A stretch of 64,000 nucleotides of DNA from Pseudisothecium myosuroides (taxonomy: Eukaryota > Streptophyta > Bryopsida > Hypnales > Lembophyllaceae): assembly GCA_951799445.1 (NCBI GenBank), contig OX637287.1, positions 43,429,724-43,493,723 of the forward strand, in the 5' to 3' direction. A program made the position numbers and the translations under genes. The notes beneath the pieces are model-generated. The model had not been told where the DNA came from. It searched no databases and saw only the letters and a list, made by a program, of their open reading frames with translations. Shown here piece by piece: positions 1 through 15,583 of this stretch (the first letter of the stretch is position 1; every line of letters starts with the position of its first letter).

Positions 1-650
1 AGGCATAGTAAAGAATATTCTGTACTTGACCAATTTTTTTTTTTCCATTTTTTATAAAGTTAGTGCCAAAGTGGCTATATAAAATGTTATTAATAGTAGT
101 ATTCCAAATTTCAAGCTTCATCCACATATTGGATAGAAAATATCACATTAGCATACATTACATATCCATAAATATGTTTTCATCCACAATCTGACAATTT
201 CATCCAATTTTTTTTTAAATTTGAAATTTTTAGGCAAAAACTTCATGGTTTTTTGTCATTTTTTAGACAAATTCTTTTTTTCTAATGCAATCTGGCACTA
301 AAAAGCCAGAAAAATAGCCCTGATTTGACCCTAAATGGACCAATCACCAAGAAAGAATTTTCAAGTGATTTTCAAATGCAATTTTTAGATGTTTTTTTTT
401 TCATCCGTTTGCCAATTTTTTTTTTCTGACTTGTAATAAGGTTCATCTTCTTTCCAATTGCACTAGATGTGAGTAATTTCGAGCAACATTTAAGCTTACA
501 GATTTTGACCAGTCTTGCCTTTGTCCCTTCAAATACCGGTATTTGCCAGTGCAGCGAGGGATTTTAGTTTTTTCGCAGTGTGAACTGTGAATAGGAAAAT
601 CGGGTGTCGATCCTGACTGTATGGATGAACAATTAGGATGAACAACTGAA

Positions 651-897
651 ACATCTGGATGAATGAATAAAGTCAAACGAAACATCCGGATGAATGAATA
701 AAATCGAATTAAACTTAAGGATGAATGCATGAAGTCGAACGAAACTTAAGGATGAATGAATAAAATCAAACTAAACTTAGGGATGAATGCATGAAGTCGA
801 ACGAAACTTAAGGATGAATGATAAAATCGAACGGAACCTTCGGATGAACGAATAGAATCGAATAAAATCTTCCGATGAACGAATAATATCGAATGAA
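651..897. repeat. 31-bp tandem minisatellite, 8 copies
   Basis: Eight head-to-tail copies of a 31-bp unit with the core GGATGAATGNATRAARTCGAA. One copy lacks a single base. Copies drift gradually from the first (CATCTGGATG) to the last (TCTTCCGATG). The array ends about 235 bp before the SERF-like start codon, so it lies in that gene's upstream region. No coding potential is apparent. Confidence 0.9.
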
Positions 898-1132
898 ACC
901 CTGATCCTTCTCCCTCCTGTCTCGCTAACTAACTTATGTGACTGACGGAGTGTTTCCGCTTTGTTCCCCTGTTTTGTTTTTTTGTCTTCGTGCCTCGTGT
1001 CTCCTGCCGTGCGGTCACTTGTTCTGTAACTGAATCGGATGCGCCTGAGTGTTTCAGTGTGTTTTCTGATAGAAAAAAGGGATTGTTGCCGTACGTTTTG
1101 GTATTTCTCTGGTCGAGTGTTGAATTTTATTG

Positions 1133-1324
1133 ATGACGAGAGGTAACCAGCGGGAGAAGGACCGGGAGAGGGCAGCTGCTCGCGGCAAGGGCGCCAAGGG
1201 GAAGGACGATGGACTGACGCCCGAGCAGCGGCGGGAGCGCGATGCTAAAGCTTTGCAAGAGAAGCTGGCCAAGAAGGCGGATAAGGAGCCCGGGTCAACT
1301 TCATCCACTGCGCCAAAGAAATGA
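1133..1324 (+). CDS. SERF-like (4F5 family) small basic protein
   Basis: A single-exon ORF of 63 residues starting MTRGNQREKDRERAAA. The N-terminal block MTRGNQRE.DRERA and the later DGLTPEQRRERDAKALQEK block match the plant members of the small EDRK-rich factor (SERF/4F5) family. Known family members are highly charged, mostly disordered proteins that bind nucleic acid or aggregation-prone proteins; the plant role is not settled. I chose the ATG at 1133, which begins the conserved block; an in-frame TTG lies just before it. Unlike its AT-rich surroundings the CDS is GC-rich. Plant relatives may carry an intron here; none is needed in this copy, so a processed copy cannot be excluded. Confidence 0.85.
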   Translation: MTRGNQREKDRERAAARGKGAKGKDDGLTPEQRRERDAKALQEKLAKKADKEPGSTSSTAPKK

Positions 1325-3536
1325 CGAAGTTTTCTCTGTACAGTACTGTACAATACAACTCTTGCACTTGGTGTACTTCCTCATCGTTTAACGTAACGAG
1401 CGTCTTTCATGTCTGAATTTCCCCTCTACGTTTGGTGTAGGACTTAGCGACAGTCGGTAGAGGACCTGCTTTGTGTCGTGCACAATTTCTCTGTCCGCGT
1501 GCGACGAGATTTTAAGTTCATGCTTCGGAGGACTTCTTGCAGTTTGTCTGCTGAATGCAACATACGTCCTCGCGACGCTACTAGAGTATAGGTTGCTCAG
1601 AATTATCTTTTTTAACATTTTCTTTGATAGGTGTGAATAAAATCAGACAAGTATACAAAAGATAGATGAAGTGGTGAACTTGTTGATTCCATTCTTATGC
1701 AACTTTCAATCAGAATGTTCATCGTAATTTCTGTCATGACAAGTGGTCATCTTATGCACTCCAAGTCTATGAACATTGTATACGAATTAAGAAATTACTC
1801 AAAATTGAGTGAGATCTCTCTAAGAAAATTGAAGCCTGTCAAGTTAATAACCAAGGTATAAACCCTGCTGGACAGACATCTTCATGTTAGACAGTCTAGG
1901 GAGAAATAAAAGAAAGTAATCTCCAATCATGAACTTAATACTGAGTATAAGCTTGGCGAATTTTCAATATGAAATGTATCTCTGAAAAAACTTCGATTTC
2001 GATGTTGTATTAATATTTGTATGAGTGATTTTTGGGAGATGAATAGAGCTCTGAGGATATCTTTGCGTGCAAGAACCAGATCTGTTTTAGATCACTATGT
2101 ATGAATTTCTTGTGCAATTTCGAAGTGAACGTGATCGGAGTGAAGGACTTGAACATTGGAAGGTCTCCAGATGACACCTTTTGTCTCTCCGTTTCTGTAG
2201 TTTTTTGCATCCTCTACTTATTACTACGTCGGCGCGGTACTGGCATGCAAGATTGAGATTCTGTTACAATGCAGGCGTTCGTTTCATTGCTATTGAGATT
2301 AGGTGCATTACAATTAGATCACTGTAGCTGATTTTTCACGTTTGTGCTCAGAGACAGAGTGACACAAATAGGATGACTTACCCTTAGTATGATTCCTCAC
2401 TCATTCTTATGCAGGTGAGTGAGAATTACCAAGAAAGAATGAGTGAGAGGAATCGTAGGTTTTTTCTTTATGTTTGCATCTGTCGCAGTGCAGTTCGATT
2501 AGATCTTGCTTTTGATGGAGCAGGCTTGGAGAATGATGCGACGGGTCTGTTCAGATTATGGAGACCTTTGAAATGTTCTTGTAGAACTGATGCCGTAGAT
2601 TATGCCCCGAAAGTTCATTGTTTTTTTTTTTCAAAACTGCTGCAAATGTTCAAAACAAAGTGGAGTGATCAAATTTGTGATCTCTTTTGCAACTTATAAC
2701 TATAGGATCTTGTACCTAACTTGAATGCTTACTTCTTCACCAATGTTGAGAGCCTATTCTTTAGCATCTTCAAGATTGAAATGCTCAAATAAGTACAATA
2801 AGCTTTTTCCAATCATTCTAAAAGGTGAAGTTTCAACTTGAAACTTTTCAAGAAAAAATGCTTGTCTTTTGCCATGTGAAGAATTTGATGTTACATTTGA
2901 AAATTGAGTTCGGATTCTATGAAAAAAATTATAGAAAAAGAACTACATTTTTATGCTTTAAATTAAATAATCATTATGTAGAAGGAGTGTATATGATAAC
3001 ATTAAAAATTGAATTGCTAATACATCTAACTTGAAATTGACATTGGCTAATCCCAAAGGTGAAAATGTTGAAAAAAAACATCTAAAAACTTATGCACTTT
3101 TTGTTTTTGTAAATTGTGAAAATTAAATTGAAAAATAAACTTCTTAGTAATTTTTTGGGAACATTGTTGAGTGCCTTCAATACAAAATTTGTTACCTTGT
3201 TCTTAGAATAGAATGAATAAATAAAAATTCCTTGTAGGTATGAATCTAATTTTCTTGAAAAAAACATGTTTTCAATTTTTTAAATACTTTTTTTAGCTAC
3301 TCAAAAGTTTAGGGAAATTTTAAAAAAACATAAATCTCTAATTACAATCTTATTTCTCTTGCAAAATGTCTTGTTGGAAAGCTAGAAGAAGTCCTCATTT
3401 TTTATAAAAGTTTTAGAGAATACCTTCAAGAATTGCATTTATAGGAGCCTATCCTAAAATGTAGAAAAACATTTTGGTCATTGAAAGATGTTAGGGATTA
3501 TGCATCTAGTTTTGTCTTGGGACTTTGATATCCTAA

Positions 3537-4104
3537 CCCCTCAAGGACCATGAGTGCAGATTTTGAACAAAGAATGAACGGAAATACATCCCCAACTCAT
3601 TGAAATGTGTTTTTTCATCCATCATTTTTTTTTGAAGATTCTTGTATTAGTTCTTTAACATTTGTACGGTTCAAATTATAAAGATTTTGCTCTGCAAATA
3701 TTCTATAATTCAAAGGGTGTCGATAGGTCTAGCCTCAAAAAGTAACTTTTTCAGTTCAAAGAATGATCCTTCAAAAACAGCTTGAATCAAAAAATAAAAT
3801 AAAAATCTTTAAAAATCACTATGATAAGAACTTAGCATTTTGAACTTATAGAAAAAAAATTCTTGTAAAAATAATAATTTTCAATCTACAATTGATTTTA
3901 GAAGGAATTTTCAATTTCTAGTTTCAAATTTTATTGTAAAATATTGGTTTGTGTAATTGTTAATTTAACTATGTGGATGTTTCCTATAAATCATACTTTA
4001 CAACTATTGTTTGAGAGTCATCATTAAAATATTGTTTTAAGTTGCATTCTGTAATAGATCTTCATAATTTTAGAAATCTGGACCCCTCCTTGGTCCTTTA
4101 GGGG
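3537..4104. mobile_element. TTAA-type non-autonomous element, family B
   Basis: The 568-bp segment begins CCCCTCAAGGACC and ends GGTCCTTTAGGGG, which are imperfect inverted repeats. It is flanked on both sides by CTAA, a one-base variant of TTAA. The inside is AT-rich and non-coding. A diverged copy with the same order of internal blocks lies at 59122-59718, and a partial one near 63480-63742. Four-base TTAA-like target duplications with ends beginning CCC suggest a piggyBac-like MITE; no transposase is present. Confidence 0.6.
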
Positions 4105-6993
4105 CTAAACATCTTAGGGTAACCACACCTATTGTGACCCCTTTCTAAAACTAACCCCTATAGATTCTTGCCTAAAGTGAACTCCATCTAATTATGAGAA
4201 TCTATGGTGAGTTTTAGAAATGCTTATTTTCATCACTTTGAAAATTTAAAGTTTATTCATTTGGTATCCAATAAATGCATAAGAAGAGCATTTGGAATAC
4301 TTTGTTGACTTCCAACAAAAATTAGGCAATTTAATAATAGGAACAAAGCTCAATTATTTTTCAGACTCATTTGGATGTAGTTACTTCATATGATATACTC
4401 TCCATGTGCTTGTTTGAAGCATCCCAATTGGATTGGTTTCAAATCCATGAATGGAGGTCCACCTTTGTTTGATATTAGAAAGGTGGGTAATATTGCCTTG
4501 AACTTGAGAGAAATTATTCTATTTTAAGCTGAAAGAAGTGTGATTCAGGAGTAGAGGATGAGAACAAAGTTTCAGAAGTAGATTTTCACACTTTTTATCT
4601 GGCTACCTCCACCAAACTATCTGAGGGCTCATTGATGTTCTCCCCATGAGACAAGAATTGATAAACTAATTGTTTCTTCAATCATTGATAAGACAAGCAG
4701 ATACACTAAGAGGCTCTGCCTTTGTACATAGCATTGGCTTGTTTTTTGATTTAGATAGCTGCTCAATTTCCTTAGGATAGTTAGCTTTTATGATGCAAAT
4801 TAAAACTTTTTCCTCTTTGGTTCAAAGCCAAAACTCTAGCTTCTTTGCCAAAGTATTTTTCTTTGAATCAATAGTTGAATACTAGCTAAAAGAATATGCT
4901 TGAGAAGGTGGGTTTCTTGAATCAACAATTGAATAGAGCCTTACTTTGTTCCCCACAAGAGTAACATCAAGAGTCTTTTAGTAAGGTCTCCCATTGATTC
5001 TCCTCCATACTATCTAATTGTGATTTCACACATAACTTATATACACCCTTCGTCTAGATTAGTCGACAAAACTAAACCTTCTAATAAGTAGTTACTCTTG
5101 CATGATCAAGGATGCATGAAATCCACTAATAACACTAATTGTAATGCACCTATTGTACACGATGAATCAAAGTAATGAGACAAATGTGTGTAGGTGCAAA
5201 ATCTTTCAATGAATTAGTGAGTATCAAGACTAAATGGAACATTGGTTTTTTGAAAGATGACTTGATTTCTAAATTTTTTCTTACTTTTAAGGAGGGCCAA
5301 TAAATAAACATAACTTAGGTTTTTGCAAAAACGTACCAAGTGGATAAGCTTTTTAACATCTATAGTTTTGTCTTCTTTCCTTAAACTTTTCAAGTTGCAT
5401 CTTCTACCCTATTTTTTGCATCATATCCATTTGAGTCTTCTTCAAATGTCAAAGTTTTAACTTGGTTTTCATCCTAAAACAACATTTCCATAGACCAAAC
5501 TTTGAAACCTAAACCAAATTCTAATTTTTTACACCCACTATTGAGCATGCAATTGATAGAACAAATCCCACTAGAAGTAGGAACAAAGATTGAGTGACCA
5601 AGATTGGCTACTTGACTCATGAAGGTCTTTCAACATTCTTTGAAAAGCCTATGAGTTTTTCAATGATTCCGTGTCAGCTAAACCAATAGCTTGAAGGTTA
5701 GAAATGACACTTCATAACTTGATTCCTATGAGGTTCAAATTCAAAGTTGAATAATGCAAGTAAAGGAGAGGAACCCATAATTAATACTAATAGCATCAAA
5801 GCACACTTACTATCATCAAATATAAATTGTTTTTGTCGGATCTTCTTGGCAAGTGAAAGCGGATTCCAATACACTGCAGCATACACTAGTGTACCTTGTA
5901 CCATTGCCGCAGCCAAAAAAGAAAAAGTAAAAATAATTTTCTAATTTTTTAGTTCATTAAAATTTTAAAATTTAATACTTTTCACACCATTGTGTGAGAG
6001 GTTGCGTTTTTTTATACAAATAGAAAGCTCTATGCACAAAGGAGTGCAAGGGCTTTGATTTGTGGCGTTTCAACACGCGATGTGAAAGTTATGTTTTTTT
6101 CTAAAATAAAAGATAATTTAGTTCAATTTTTCGATTCATAAAAACTTTGAAATTCAATAACTTCCACTCTGTAGGTCCAAATGCCACAAAACAAAGTTCG
6201 TGCACCCCTTCTTGCCAAGAGCTTTCAAGTGATACCAAGAGCACCACCGAATGCCTCACGGTTTGTTAGATCTCAATGTATCAAACAAACAAACAAAACA
6301 AAATAAACAGCCAAACTTAAGGCATGGATTATTTCAACATTGTGTGAATACATTATGAAATTTTCAAATAGTGTTTATAGGTGTAACTATCAAAAATTGT
6401 CAGTAGGCTCTTATAATCTCTCATGTTTTGATTGCATCCATTTGTTGTCATCAATATCTTTTGTCAACATTATAAATTAAAGTGTTGCTTGTTGGTCCAA
6501 ATGTTAGTAGTGATGATTATTCCTTCCTTAAATTACACTTCAATTTGGGAAACCAATGACTTGAATTCTAACAATGCACTTCTAAGGACTTTGTTTTGTC
6601 ACATCTATAGTTGACATAGCCAAGGGCCGGCAAAATAGTGAAATTTATCTTCAACTTCACGATTTTTGTTTCCTTTGATCAACAATTTGATAAGAGTACA
6701 AAAACTCCAAAGATACCAATACTAGGAGGGAATCACAGTAGGGGGTCAAGATTTCAACAAACATAACATTTAGTAGCCTTCAAAGAAGCTATCTTTTTGT
6801 CTCTTGAATCCTCCGCTACATAGTTCATGTAAAGTTTGTAGGAGCTACAATACTATTATGATGGTAGAATAAGTATGGTGGCAAAACAAGTATGGTGGTA
6901 GAACAACCATTTTTCTACTTAATGCCACTCATGTCCCCATAGCTATTGTGGGATGTGAATGTTATGAGCTTGTTGAACTTTTGTACTCCCCAT

Positions 6994-7160
6994 CATTAGA
7001 AGAAATTTGCATTTGCCTCAACAAAATCTACTTAATGTGTTTGTTGAGGCAAACGCAAAATCTATGAATCCCCTCCCCCTAGAAAAACGCAGATTTTGTG
7101 TTTGCCTCAACAAATACATCAAGTACATTTTGTTGAGGCAAACGCAAATTTCTTCTAGTG
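6994..7160. mobile_element. CACTA-like foldback MITE (167 bp)
   Basis: The two halves are near-perfect inverted repeats of about 70 bp. The ends read CATTAGAAGAAATTTGC on the left and, inverted, CACTAGAAGAAATTTGC on the right. The direct repeat CAT flanks the element (6991-6993 and 7161-7163), fitting the 3-bp target duplication of CACTA (EnSpm/CMC) elements. No coding capacity. The outermost 17 bases are shared with the element at 52643-52914. Confidence 0.75.
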
Positions 7161-7671
7161 CATTTTGAATGGAGAAGAAAGTTCAGTGAGTTTGTCAAAC
7201 CATTGATTCATTGCCACATAAAGAGTTCAGTAAACTTTCTAAACTAAGCTCCTTCACTGTGACTCCCCTAACTTATACTAAGGTAAATGAGTCCATTGCA
7301 AACACAAATGAGAACAAGCCCATCATGGACAGAATTGTTATGGTGGTGTACATTCAAGTTCTAAAATATACACTAATAATACGGAGTATGATTTTGCCCA
7401 CAATGAGTTTGCTTCCACTTTTGGTCCACAATGGTCTGACTTACCCTAACTTAGTCCTGCGGGCTGACTTACCTTAGTCCTCACTGGGGCCGGATGGAAT
7501 TATTGACGATGGTGATTCCTCCTGAAACGAGTACCGTACGGTGGGGTCAGATTCGTAAGACCCCAGACGAAATCATTTCTTTTTGCATAGATTTCTCTTT
7601 CGATAACCTGAATTAGAATTTTCAAAGTTTCGTTGGGGAAGACTTTGAATTTTTCGCTGAACTTTAGCCTC

Positions 7672-7897
7672 CAGGGTCAGAAGGCTCACCTGGCCAGGTT
7701 GGGACTGTGTCTCACCATGCAGCTGAAGCCAGAAGTTGTGACTAAGTTACTAAGTTAAGCTTCAGTGCTTTTCGCTTATCTCACTTTTTAACCTCAGGCT
7801 CCGTCTTCATCCACTACAGTGCATTTTGCTTACCTCAGGCTAATGCGGGAGTCAGGTGAGATAGAGGCTCACCTGGGCTGAGGTGAACTGACCCTCA
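7672..7897. repeat. Possible short element with inverted ends
   Basis: The left edge CAGGGTCAG followed by GGCTCACCTGG is matched in inverted orientation by the right edge (CCAGGTGAGCC and GAGGGTCAG when read inverted). The segment is richer in GC than its surroundings. I could not find a clear target duplication, so the boundaries are uncertain. Confidence 0.35.
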
Positions 7898-8363
7898 GGA
7901 AAAACATCAAATTATTTTATTTCCCACGCATGATAAACTTGCAAATTTTGAATTCATATTTGCAATCAAAGGTCCCAAAACTAGCTAGGAGGGGTATATT
8001 AGGTAAAGTAATCAAGCACAAAATAGGGGGGCTTCTTTTTACATGCACCCTTAGAATGACTTTCAGGAGGAAAAGTGAGGGGATGAGTTCACTCCGGACG
8101 GAAAAAAGACTAAGCTTACGAAGTTTACATATTCCATGATTTTTTTATACTTAAAAGGAATCACTTTGGTATAAATATTATTTTTCATTTTTCATTAGTT
8201 TTTTTTAAGATTCAAATTATTTTCATTAACATTTTCCAAATTTCAAATATGCCACATTATAATTTCTGAAAATTTCATTACATGCCAGATATAATTATAT
8301 TTTGAATTAATTTTTAACGAATCTGACCCGAGCGTAGGGTACCTGCCTGTGCGTTCCGCCTGA

Positions 8364-12218
<3,855 letters not shown>

Positions 12219-15200
12219 AATAGTGGCAGCCGTGTTAGGCCGAAGTGAGAAGGATTTTTTTTTCACTTTTTGATATTTCAGACATTGTTTAATTCAAGAT
12301 ACGTGGGTTCTCAAACTATGTGTTGTTCCATTATTGCTCACTGCATTGATAGACTACGGATAATTAGTGCCGCAAAATATGATAACTTAGTATTCCATGA
12401 TGCAATCGCTGAACGTTTTGGCCCGAATGTCACCTTGACCTCCACTGCTTCGGTATGTTTGATTCGTCAAGGGGTAAATCCGCACCAGGGGAGATATCTT
12501 TAACCATGCGTCGCATAAACTACCCCCACTTTGAGATTGAAAGGAGGTAAGCTGACATGGGTATTATTTTCACCCTTGAGCTTTGTGGGGTTATTTTGTC
12601 CCTTAACGTTTTTATATTCCCCTTTAGCGTATGTGCTCTATGATCGCTCAGTGCACATCTCCAAGTTCAACTGATACGGGTCAGATGTGCAAAAACAATC
12701 ATCGTAGCATATGTTACATGAACCGTTTCAGCTTCAGGAAAGAAATCTCCAGGTTCTTCCTAACAATTATGAGACCGAAGTTGAACCATCGATGGAGTTA
12801 TGCACATCGAGAGGCTGGAGTAAAGACAGTCCCAACAAACAACAGTTGAGAAAGGACTTGTTCACATATAAGTAAGGCATCGCCACCTACAATCAGCACT
12901 GCCCAAATTGTTGGAAAGGAAGTTGTTGGGAACCAAGCTCTAGTAGCATAATGAATACTAAGTTAGTTTGGTGCCCTTATGGGCCTATGGAATGAAGCTA
13001 TCCTCTTTTAAGTTGCAGCTAAAAGATCTTCATTTTTGTTGGTGTTGTCAAATTTTTCATTGTCCCTATAGATTCTCACAATGTTTTTCTTCAAACATCC
13101 TTACAATATTAGTTGGAAAACATTCCTCACAACTTCCTTCATATCTTTAGAATTTTTATGTTGTTGATGCCCCTTTGTGATCTGTATCCATTTACATAAT
13201 TTTCAAAATAATTGAAATGGAACTTTATATTTATTTAGGATAAAATCCTTGGATTTTCTCAAACTTTTGGACATTCTCTACTATGAATTAATTATGTATA
13301 CAAATGTATATCTTGTAGGATATATTGTAGAATTGAATCTATTCAAGTAAATTGGTATTCATTTTAGATTTTGTATAGGATTTGTATTTTTTGAAATTTT
13401 TAATACAATTTTTAATATCCCTTATAGTACGTCAATACTAGAATTTGATAATTCAAATACATTTACTAATCAAGAAGGTTTATGGAAAAATTGTACTATT
13501 TCATGAATTTTTAATCATCATAAAATAAATTTTTTTCATAATTCATTGGAAGATCTTTCTATATTGTCTCTATAGGTTTATTTGGTTTTAGATATTATTA
13601 AAAATAAATGTAACAAAAATTAGAATTTTCTTTTCATTTTTTTTGGTATGGTGAATGGATCTTAAGCAATTACAATTGTAGAATTGGCATTTATCAAGAG
13701 AAAATCTTTTAAAAATAAAAATCTCTTGTATTAATATTAATTAGTACTACTCTACACTTGCTATAAGGTGAAGGCACCTATTCTTGTCACTTAACCAATT
13801 CTACATACTTTGATTTGGAATCAATACATAAAATTTATTTTTAATACATTAGCAATTGAAAATCATACATTAAAAAAAAATGATTCTTTTTTTAATATGT
13901 AAAAATTTGCCAAGAATTTGTGAAGTTCAAATACATGGCATGCTCCTATTGTTTTTTGCATTTGTGCACGTAAGCTATACATTTTGGGCTACATATTTTC
14001 AAGGATACAGTATTGGGAATGGATGCTTCTACCTTTGTTGGAATGGTCTTTGAAAGTCTTCCTATATATAATATTGAAGCATCCATTTTCCCTCTGATTC
14101 ATTGAAAAAGATGCAAGGGGAAAACTTTTCTAAATTCAATGCAATTTTGAAAAGTTTGGCTAGATAATTTATCAGTATTCTAAAATACAGCTTAAAGTCT
14201 GAGTTTCTTTTCTACTCTAAATTTTAATGGTTACTTAGCACTTTTAGCAATATAGCTTCAACTCATAGATGGTAAGGTAGGAGGCTCAAATTCCACTTGG
14301 ACAATTAGAATTGCCCCTACAAAACTGTAGGAAATAGTGGAGAGAGTTTCAAAAAAGAACCACAATTTGTTCAATGTGCTTTTTGCGCATAATTGTGTTT
14401 TTAATTCCCTCTGAGTAAAGTATACATTCATGTAAGGCTAAAAGAAATGAAAACATGATGTGGATCATTCTTAGAGAGCCATCACTTTTTGGACTAACAT
14501 GTTCTATTCAAAGGCTGATTTTGATTGAAGACTGGTATAATTTATAAGTATCAATAGCTACCTGCACATCTTTCACTTTGAAAATTCATAGTTAATTTAT
14601 TCTAAATTAGAAAATTATGATTCAAATTTCCAATAAACTATTTCTCTTTTCTCTTTTTACAAAAACATGTGAAAAATGTTACGCTTGACTAGTTTCCTAT
14701 AGGGGGCCATTTTCCCTTACATGGGTAATTTATGAGTCTCCTACCTTAATGATTTTATATTGAGAGAGTGTTGATTTTAGGCAAACTCCGCAAGGAAACC
14801 AATTTTGTTTATTTGTTTGATTGTTTGTTGACTTTGTTCCATAGAATGGAAGATTTGGCATTGACCAACAATACATTTACAAAAGTTTAAGTAGGACCCT
14901 CCTCAGAAGTTGTTAATCCTTGAATGCTATGCTGGTGATTGTGAAAATCATCCCTTTGGGCATTGTATGACATCACCTAATTTAAAAAAACAAAAGTGCT
15001 CATTGGAGGTCAAACTACGGATATTGTGCAAAATCTCCCCTTCTTGCACAAAATTCTAAGGATGAACATTTACACTTCTATCCTACATAGGGAGATTCTT
15101 TGTCATTCATTGGCCAAAAAACGGCTGCGTCGTTTATGTTTTAAGTAGCATTTTAATTTTTGGATGTGAAATAAGTTCTATCCAATTCAGTATCCAGATG

Positions 15201-15583
15201 ATTTCTGTTCGTTGTGGGAAGCGATGCATCGTCTTCGTTTTCCCGCTTGATTTCAAACAGCTTGTGTTCGTCGCTCTTGTTTCCTCGTCTTCGTCCTCAC
15301 CATTGTTTTCCTTTCCTTTGTCGCAGCTTGCTCTGTTTCACACGCAGACCACGAAAAATAAATTAGCTCTTGTTCATTTTACAGTTCTTCATTTCTCAAT
15401 GCCGCTTTCCTGGAATTCGCTTGGCACTTTTCCGCTTCCATTGGCTTCCCGTTCTCCCTAGAGTTTAATGCTAGGGTTCTAGTTTCGTCATTTCAGTTAC
15501 CGCATTGCCGAGGCTGCTGTTCCCTGCTTTGATGTGAGGTTGCATTCCGATTTTGATCCTGCCGGTGGACAAAAACAGCGGCC
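12219..15583. other. AT-rich intergenic region, nothing recognised
   Basis: About 3.4 kb between the adenosine kinase stop codon and the Spc24 start. The first few hundred bases should include the kinase 3' UTR. Beyond that the sequence is AT-rich, with no ORF showing family features and no clear repeat structure by eye. The last 350 bp before 15584 are pyrimidine-rich and more GC-rich, as expected of the Spc24 promoter and leader. Confidence 0.5.

Noticed and set aside
2409..2699. ORF of 96 residues rich in Cys and Phe
   Set aside because: No family features, no splice context, and AT-biased composition; probably chance.
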